Assembly: GCA_023409835.1 (NCBI GenBank)
Contig: JAEYQV010000094.1
Coordinates: 1-28,502 of the forward strand
From: Bacillota bacterium
GTDB taxonomy: Bacteria > Bacillota > Clostridia > Lachnospirales > Lachnospiraceae
DNA: 28,502 bases
Reading direction: 5' to 3'
Each line of letters begins with the position of its first letter. Within the stretch, counting starts at the first letter, position 1. The notes under the pieces were generated by a model that ran no database searches, was not told the DNA's origin, and was given only the letters and a program-made list of their open reading frames with translations. Positions 23,242-28,502 of the stretch are shown here, in pieces. Made by a program: the position numbers and the translations under genes.

Positions 23242-23250
23242 TGTTATAAT
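23242..23250 (+). promoter_or_regulatory. Extended -10 promoter upstream of the GNAT gene
   Basis: TGT followed by a consensus TATAAT (23245-23250). The implied 5' leader of about 150 bases is long for such a gene. I see no recognisable riboswitch or ORF in it, so an additional closer promoter is possible. Confidence 0.5.
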
Positions 23251-23405
23251 CGAATAGTGTCCAACACATTTTACCATAATATAGTTGATTTTGAAAGTAG
23301 TTAAATGAAACGATAAGACAGGCGGTACTAAACACATAATAACCTTGCCGTCATAATGCCATGCCTGTTAATAACAAGCGCTCAAGCAGAAGGAGATGTA
23401 TCACA

Positions 23406-23897
23406 ATGAAGATAAGACCTACCATGAGAGAAGATCTTGAAGCTGTAATGAAGTTATATGCAGATGCCCGTAAGTTTATGGGTGAGAACGGAAACCCTAC
23501 TCAGTGGGTGAACGGCTACCCTACCCTTGAAATGGTCTCCGGTGATATTCAAGAGGAGAGCAGTTATGTATGTGTTGAAGATGATGTTATCTTAGGTGTA
23601 TTCCGATTCACAATCGGGATCGATCCTACTTATATTCATATCTATGAAGGAAGCTGGTTGAATGAGGAGCCCTACGGCGTGGTCCACAGGATTGCATCCT
23701 CCGGCCAAAAGAAGGGTGTGGCCTCCTATTGCCTAAACTGGTGTCTGGAGCAATGGGGCAATATCCGGATAGACACCCATCGGGATAACTATATCATGCA
23801 GAACCTTCTGCTTAAAAATGGCTACAGTCGGTGCGGCATCATATACTTGGAAAACGGGGATGAGCGAATCGCCTTTCAGAAAATATCCGCTGTCTGA
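23406..23897 (+). CDS. GNAT family N-acetyltransferase
   Basis: The start is the ATG at 23406 with AAGGAG 10 bases upstream; the longer frame to 23361 has none. The 163-residue protein begins KIRPTMREDLEAVMKLYADARKF, the usual GNAT opening strand and helix. The acetyl-CoA-binding loop region is HRIASSGQKKGVASYCLNWC, a variant of the R/Q-x-x-G-x-G/A loop seen in this subgroup. It ends with IDTHRDNYIMQNLLLKNGYS, typical of motif B. These enzymes acetylate an amine on a small molecule or protein; the substrate is unknown. It stands alone, with an inverted repeat 60 bases downstream. Confidence 0.9.
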   Translation: MKIRPTMREDLEAVMKLYADARKFMGENGNPTQWVNGYPTLEMVSGDIQEESSYVCVEDDVILGVFRFTIGIDPTYIHIYEGSWLNEEPYGVVHRIASSGQKKGVASYCLNWCLEQWGNIRIDTHRDNYIMQNLLLKNGYSRCGIIYLENGDERIAFQKISAV

Positions 23898-23954
23898 TAC
23901 AAGGACCGATCCGCTTGCCTACCACCGTCAGGTTGAACAGTAATATTTTATTTC

Positions 23955-23996
23955 CCTGTTTTATTTTCTTACAAGATAAGGTAAAATAGAAACAGG
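23955..23996. repeat. 13-bp inverted repeat between GNAT and mutS2
   Basis: CCTGTTT-TATTTT (23955-23967) pairs with AAAATA-G-AAACAGG (23983-23996, one bulged G) around a 15-base loop. No T-run follows, so it is either a weak terminator for the GNAT gene or a regulatory dyad upstream of mutS2. The rest of the 235-base spacer shows no gene. Confidence 0.5.
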
Positions 23997-24132
23997 CTTA
24001 TAGGATGAAACGATAGATCATATCCCTTGTTATGAAATAATACATGAATCTGAATCCTGACAATCCGGGTCTGGGAAGCATGCCGGCACCACAGGACTCC
24101 GGTTTATTAATTAAAAAGAAAGGCTTGGTATC

Positions 24133-26508
24133 ATGAACGAAAAAGCATTAAGAACCCTGGAATATAATAAAATCATAGATAAATTATGTGCCCTGGCAGG
24201 AACCGGCCATGGCCGTGAGCTCTGTGCCCACCTGTTGCCGAGTGAGAATCTGGCAGAAATCAAACGCCTACAGACAGAGACCTCTGATGCCCTTTCCCGC
24301 CTGCTCCGGAAGGGCAGCGTATCCTTTGGCGGAATCCATGATATCCGTCCTTCCATCATGCGGCTTAAGGTGGAATCCTCCCTAGGCGCCGGAGAGCTGC
24401 TCCATATCAGCTCCGATCTGGATGCCACCCTCCGGGTGAAGGCCTATGGCGGTTATACCGGGAAGGAGGGGGACGAGCAAGCGGAGGATTCCCTAACGGA
24501 GTATTTCGCAGGCCTTGAGCCACTGACTCCTCTGAATAACGAAATTAAGCGCTGCATTATCTCCGAAGAAGAAATAGCGGATGATGCGAGTCCTGCCCTT
24601 AAAAGTGTCCGCCGGGCAATTCGGAATACGAACGATCGGATTCACAGCGAGATCTCTTCTATTCTGAATTCCTCCCGGACCATGCTTCAGGAGAATATAA
24701 TCACCATGAGAAACGGTCGGTATTGTCTTCCGGTCCGTGCGGAATATAAGAGTCAATTCCAGGGCATGGTTCACGACCAGTCCTCTACCGGCTCCACGCT
24801 TTTCATCGAGCCGATGTCGGTCGTCCGTCTGAACAATGAGTTAAAGGAATTATCCATCAAGGAGCAGGAGGAGATCGAGAAGGTTCTTGCAGAGCTCTCG
24901 AACCAGGCTGCCGAGCATACAGAAAGCCTTGAATATGATTTTGCTACCCTGTCCCAGCTTGACTTTATCTTTGCCAGAGCTTCCCTATCCAAACAGATGA
25001 AGGGCTCCGAGCCGAGCTTTAACGAGAACGGTATTATCAATATCAAGAAGGGCCGCCATCCGCTGATTGACCAGAAGAAGGTGGTTCCGATCGATATCAT
25101 GATTGGGAAGGATTTTAATATGCTCATTATTACCGGCCCGAACACCGGTGGTAAGACCGTTTCCTTAAAGACTGTCGGGCTGCTCACCTTGATGGGTCAG
25201 GCAGGACTTCATATCCCGGCCTTTGATCATTCGGAGCTGGCTGTATTCAAGGAGGTCTATGCAGATATCGGTGATGAGCAGAGTATCGAGCAGAGCTTAA
25301 GTACCTTCTCCTCCCATATGACAAATATTGTGACGATTCTTCAGAAGGCAGATGAGAATTCCCTGGTGCTTTTTGATGAATTAGGGGCCGGTACGGACCC
25401 GACGGAGGGAGCAGCTCTCGCCATGTCCATCCTGTCCTATCTTCACAAGAGAGAGATCCGCACTCTGGCAACGACTCACTACAGCGAGCTGAAGGTATAT
25501 GCCCTCTCTACACCCGGTGTGATCAATGCCTCCTGTGAATTTAATGTTGAGACCCTTAGACCGACCTACCGGCTTCTGATCGGAATTCCCGGCAAGAGTA
25601 ATGCCTTTGCCATCTCCTCAAAGCTCGGTCTCCCGGATTTTATTATTGAGGATGCGAGAGAACGGATCGGTACCCAGGATAAGAGCTTTGAAGACTTGAT
25701 CAGCGATCTGGAAGCAAGCCGGGTAACAATTGAGAAGGAGCAGTCTGAGATCACAAGGTATAAAGAAGAGATTGAACAGCTTAAGAAGAATCTTGCGAAG
25801 AAGAATGAATCCCTGGATTCCAGCCGGGACCGTCTGTTAAAGGAGGCAAAGGAGCAGGCTGCAAAGGTTCTTCAGGAGGCGAAGGAATATGCCGATGAGA
25901 GTATCCGCAAATATAACCGCTGGCTTCAGGAGGGCGGCAATATCAAGGATATGGAGGCGGAGCGCGGTAACTTAAGGGAGCGGTTAAGCGAGAGTGAGGA
26001 GACACTTCAGAGAAACCGTGTGAAGTCAGGAAAGAAGGCAGCCACTAAGGATATCAGAATTGGCTCTGCAGTTAACGTCATCAGCCTGGGTCTGAAGGGA
26101 ACCGTCAGTACCCTTCCAAATGCTAAGGGTGATCTGTTTGTCCAGATGGGAATTCTAAGATCCCAGGTTAATATCAAGGATCTTGAGCTGATAGATGAAG
26201 AAGTAATATCCGCTCCGAACTTCAATAAGACTCAGAGCGGTAAAATCAAGATGTCCAAATCTGCCACCATCCATCCCGAGCTCAACCTGATCGGCAAGAC
26301 CGTTGATGAGGCTCTCTTTGAGCTTGACAAATATCTGGACGACGCTTATTTAGCTCATCTTCCTCAGGTAACCATTATCCACGGAAGGGGCACCGGTGCC
26401 TTAAAGAATGCCGTCCATGCCCAGCTTAAAAAGACGAAATACGTGAAGTCCTATCGTGTCGGTGGTTTTGGTGAGGGCGATCACGGAGTGACCATCGTTG
26501 AGTTTTAA
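24133..26508 (+). CDS. mutS2: MutS2 family ATPase with C-terminal Smr domain
   Basis: The 791-residue protein is full length for MutS2 (about 780-800). A MutS-like core with the clamp/lever region comes first. The ATPase has Walker A GPNTGGKT (residues 335-342) and Walker B VLFDELGAGTDP with D415/E416. A long coiled coil rich in Lys/Glu spans about 515-630. A Smr domain occupies about 712-791. The HGRGTGAL motif (H750) is present, but the LDLRG motif used by nucleolytic Smr domains reads LNLIG (717-721). MutS2 suppresses homologous recombination and, in Bacillus, rescues stalled or collided ribosomes. It has an AGG-type ribosome site and lies 42 bp before the response regulator. Confidence 0.96.
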   Translation: MNEKALRTLEYNKIIDKLCALAGTGHGRELCAHLLPSENLAEIKRLQTETSDALSRLLRKGSVSFGGIHDIRPSIMRLKVESSLGAGELLHISSDLDATLRVKAYGGYTGKEGDEQAEDSLTEYFAGLEPLTPLNNEIKRCIISEEEIADDASPALKSVRRAIRNTNDRIHSEISSILNSSRTMLQENIITMRNGRYCLPVRAEYKSQFQGMVHDQSSTGSTLFIEPMSVVRLNNELKELSIKEQEEIEKVLAELSNQAAEHTESLEYDFATLSQLDFIFARASLSKQMKGSEPSFNENGIINIKKGRHPLIDQKKVVPIDIMIGKDFNMLIITGPNTGGKTVSLKTVGLLTLMGQAGLHIPAFDHSELAVFKEVYADIGDEQSIEQSLSTFSSHMTNIVTILQKADENSLVLFDELGAGTDPTEGAALAMSILSYLHKREIRTLATTHYSELKVYALSTPGVINASCEFNVETLRPTYRLLIGIPGKSNAFAISSKLGLPDFIIEDARERIGTQDKSFEDLISDLEASRVTIEKEQSEITRYKEEIEQLKKNLAKKNESLDSSRDRLLKEAKEQAAKVLQEAKEYADESIRKYNRWLQEGGNIKDMEAERGNLRERLSESEETLQRNRVKSGKKAATKDIRIGSAVNVISLGLKGTVSTLPNAKGDLFVQMGILRSQVNIKDLELIDEEVISAPNFNKTQSGKIKMSKSATIHPELNLIGKTVDEALFELDKYLDDAYLAHLPQVTIIHGRGTGALKNAVHAQLKKTKYVKSYRVGGFGEGDHGVTIVEF

Positions 26509-26549
26509 TTTCCTATAACCATTCACAAATCAAGAAGGAGTAAGACAGG

Positions 26550-27266
26550 ATGACGAAGCAAAAGATATTGATTGTTGATGACGATGTTAATATTGCAGAA
26601 CTGATTTCCCTATATTTAACGAAGGAATGCTTTGATACTCTGATTGTTCATGACGGGGAAGCAGCCATTAAGCAGTTTAGTTCCTATCAGCCGAATCTGG
26701 TGTTGCTGGATCTGATGCTCCCCGGTATTGACGGTTATGAGGTATGCCGTGAGCTTCGCAAGAGCTCCTCTGTACCAATCATCATGCTATCTGCAAAGGG
26801 TGAGATATTCGATAAGGTTCTGGGTCTGGAACTGGGTGCAGACGATTATGTAATAAAGCCCTTTGATTCCAAGGAGCTGGTGGCAAGGGTTCGTGCTGTA
26901 CTGCGGCGCTTCCAGCCAGGCAGCAAGGAAGAGGATGAGGCTCCAAAGCCCACAGGAGATTATGTTTCCTATCCCGACCTTATGATCAATATCAGTAACT
27001 ACTCCGTACAATACTATGGCGAGAACATCGAAATGCCGCCAAAGGAGCTGGAGCTCCTGTATTTCCTGGCCTCCAATCCGAATCAGGTATTCACCAGAGA
27101 GCAGCTTCTTGACCACATCTGGGGCTATGAGTACTTCGGAGATACCAGAACCGTGGATGTCCATATCAAACGACTCCGTGAGAAGATTAAGGACCATACG
27201 CAGTGGAGCCTCTCCACTGTCTGGGGCATCGGTTATAAGTTTGAATCTAAGCTTCCGAAAAAATAA
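26550..27266 (+). CDS. OmpR/PhoB family response regulator
   Basis: The 238-residue regulator has an N-terminal receiver domain with acidic pocket D10-D11-D12, phospho-acceptor D54 (VLLDLMLPGIDG), conserved S81 and K103 (VIKPF). A C-terminal winged helix (about 140-234) follows, with LELLYFLASNPNQVFTREQL and DVHIKRLREKI. Phosphorylation by the kinase encoded 46 bp downstream would promote DNA binding. AAGGAG lies 11 bases before the ATG. The target genes cannot be inferred here. Confidence 0.96.
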   Translation: MTKQKILIVDDDVNIAELISLYLTKECFDTLIVHDGEAAIKQFSSYQPNLVLLDLMLPGIDGYEVCRELRKSSSVPIIMLSAKGEIFDKVLGLELGADDYVIKPFDSKELVARVRAVLRRFQPGSKEEDEAPKPTGDYVSYPDLMINISNYSVQYYGENIEMPPKELELLYFLASNPNQVFTREQLLDHIWGYEYFGDTRTVDVHIKRLREKIKDHTQWSLSTVWGIGYKFESKLPKK

Positions 27267-27267
27267 A

Positions 27268-27292
27268 AGCTTAGGATAAAGCAATCTAAGCT
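27268..27292 (+). repeat. Small hairpin between response regulator and kinase genes
   Basis: AGCTTAG and CTAAGCT are perfect 7-base arms around an 11-base loop, starting directly after the regulator stop codon. There is no T-run, so it more likely tunes mRNA stability or kinase translation than terminates. Confidence 0.45.
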
Positions 27293-27312
27293 CTGAAAGG
27301 TTGGTGTGTACC

Positions 27313-28502
27313 ATGAAGAAGACCCTATGGTCAAGATTAATCGTATGTTTTCTGGCGGCGGTTGTATTAGTTTTTCTTTTTCTGAATACATATGGTATGG
27401 ATCAACTGGAGAAAAGAATTCTGAATGATAAGAAGAATCTGTTGATTACGGAAGCCGGGCTGATTAATTCCGAATATCTGGGTGACTTTTATGAGGATAC
27501 CATGAACGCCAATAATCTGGCTTCCCAGCTTCGATCCATCGAAACCTATCTTAATGTCAGGGTATGGATTGTCAATGCCAAGGGTGAGATTATCATTGAC
27601 TCCAAAGGCTCCAATAAAACATACCCGGTTAACTTGAATGAGATCGACCCGACCTTCCTGGAAAATACAGTAGTATATAATTCTATGCTGAAAGATCTTC
27701 TGAGAGAGAAGATGCTGAGTGTAATACAGACAGTAACCTATAATTATCAATTCCGTGGTTATATTGTTCTGCATATCCCAATGAGTGTCATCGAAAAGGA
27801 AGCTACCCTGTATTTTGATGTAATCAATATCTGCTTTTTAATCTTTTTCCCGATGCTGCTGCTGATCTTCCTATATATCTATTATATGACCGCCGCACCG
27901 ATGAAAAAGCTTACAAAAGCCGCCATGGAATACAGCTCCGGCAATTATACCTATCCGTTGAACATTAAGGGGCTCAGTGAATACCGCGAGCTTGGAAATG
28001 CAGTAGCCTATATGGCCGGTGAATTAAATAATCTAGACGATTATCAGAAGAAATTTGTAGCAAATATCTCCCACGATTTCCGATCACCGCTGACCTCTAT
28101 CAAGGGTTATGCGGAAGCAATATTGGACGGAACCATCCCCCATGAAATGCAGGATAAGTATCTGAACATCATTTTATTTGAGACAGAACGCCTGAATAAG
28201 CTGACCTCCAGCCTCCTGGAGCTGAACCGATTTGAAACCCATGGTGCCATCCTGGATATCGTTTCCTTCGATATCAACCATATTATAAAGAAGACGGCGG
28301 AGAGCTTCGAGGGGGCCTGTCGTGCGAAGAAGATTACCCTTAACCTCGTATTTGCCTCGAAGGAAACCTATGTGGACGCGGATGTGGGTAAGATTCAGCA
28401 GGTACTATATAATCTGATTGACAATGCGATAAAGTTCAGCCACAACAATACGAAAATTAAGGTAACCACGGAGGAGAAGGGTGATAAGCTGTTCGTATCC
28501 GT
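27313..28502 (+). CDS. Sensor histidine kinase, C-terminally cut by the window edge
   Basis: The 396 residues in the window show a first membrane segment (about 8-25), an extracytoplasmic sensor of about 140 residues and a second membrane segment (about 168-192). A HAMP-like linker leads to the phospho-acceptor H254 in FVANISHDFRSPLTSIKGYAE. The N-box QQVLYNLIDNAIKFS follows. The G-boxes lie beyond the window. It would phosphorylate the response regulator encoded just upstream. The ligand is unknown; the outer loop (WIVNAKGEIIIDS) looks PAS- or PDC-like. The ATG at 27313 has AAAGG 13 bases upstream, so the start is likely rather than certain. Confidence 0.94.
   Translation, partial: MKKTLWSRLIVCFLAAVVLVFLFLNTYGMDQLEKRILNDKKNLLITEAGLINSEYLGDFYEDTMNANNLASQLRSIETYLNVRVWIVNAKGEIIIDSKGSNKTYPVNLNEIDPTFLENTVVYNSMLKDLLREKMLSVIQTVTYNYQFRGYIVLHIPMSVIEKEATLYFDVINICFLIFFPMLLLIFLYIYYMTAAPMKKLTKAAMEYSSGNYTYPLNIKGLSEYRELGNAVAYMAGELNNLDDYQKKFVANISHDFRSPLTSIKGYAEAILDGTIPHEMQDKYLNIILFETERLNKLTSSLLELNRFETHGAILDIVSFDINHIIKKTAESFEGACRAKKITLNLVFASKETYVDADVGKIQQVLYNLIDNAIKFSHNNTKIKVTTEEKGDKLFVS

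Noticed and set aside
24111..25187. Several minus-strand open frames inside mutS2
   Set aside because: They are shadows of the strongly coding plus-strand gene, with no ribosome sites or family signatures.

Overview
The window looks like chromosomal DNA of a Gram-positive, anaerobic Clostridia, most likely Lachnospiraceae. Reasons are the moderate-to-low GC content, strong AAGGAG-type ribosome sites before most genes, spacers rich in rho-independent terminators, and the gene set (MutS2 with a Smr tail, a YhaM-type exonuclease, an RlmD/RlmCD-type rRNA methylase, LrgAB, NlpC/P60 with SH3 repeats). The family assignment is inference; no rRNA or tRNA gene is present.

Layout. 1-5.4 kb, minus strand: the N-terminus of a GNAT acetyltransferase, a 510-residue unrecognised protein carrying a GIIGG(S/A)DGPT motif, then a MoxR ATPase / DUF58 / membrane-protein (DUF4129-like tail) operon with a good promoter. 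5.6-7.3 kb: a bacteriohemerythrin converging on a secreted SH3-SH3-NlpC/P60 hydrolase across a shared bidirectional terminator. 7.6-9.5 kb: an ammonium transporter fused to a P-II signalling domain, behind a leader with a terminator hairpin. 9.7-11.5 kb: an lrgA-lrgB-gntR operon whose promoter carries a perfect FadR-type GntR operator. 11.5-13.5 kb: a WYL-domain regulator divergent from a Gfo/Idh/MocA-type oxidoreductase. 13.5-16.3 kb: a decayed CDP-alcohol phosphatidyltransferase and an ABC exporter pair. 16.3-18.9 kb: an AT-rich accessory patch with an orphan ORF, an MqsR-like toxin with an MqsA/Panacea-type antitoxin, operator repeats, and a frameshifted HNH endonuclease remnant. 18.9-23.0 kb, minus strand: an rRNA m5U methylase, a YhaM-family exonuclease, and a membrane-anchored HtrA-like PDZ protein without the catalytic His. 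23.4-28.5 kb, plus strand: GNAT, MutS2, and an OmpR-family response regulator with its histidine kinase cut off by the window edge.

The most unusual items are the Amt-P-II fusion, which lacks the uridylylated T-loop tyrosine, and the toxin/Panacea-antitoxin cassette beside phage-like debris. Next come the self-contained LrgAB/GntR circuit with an operator visible in sequence, the HtrA-like pseudoprotease, and two gene relics found only by reading spacers in broken frames. I did not find one large new multi-gene defence or biosynthetic system; novelty here lies in protein architectures and small circuits.
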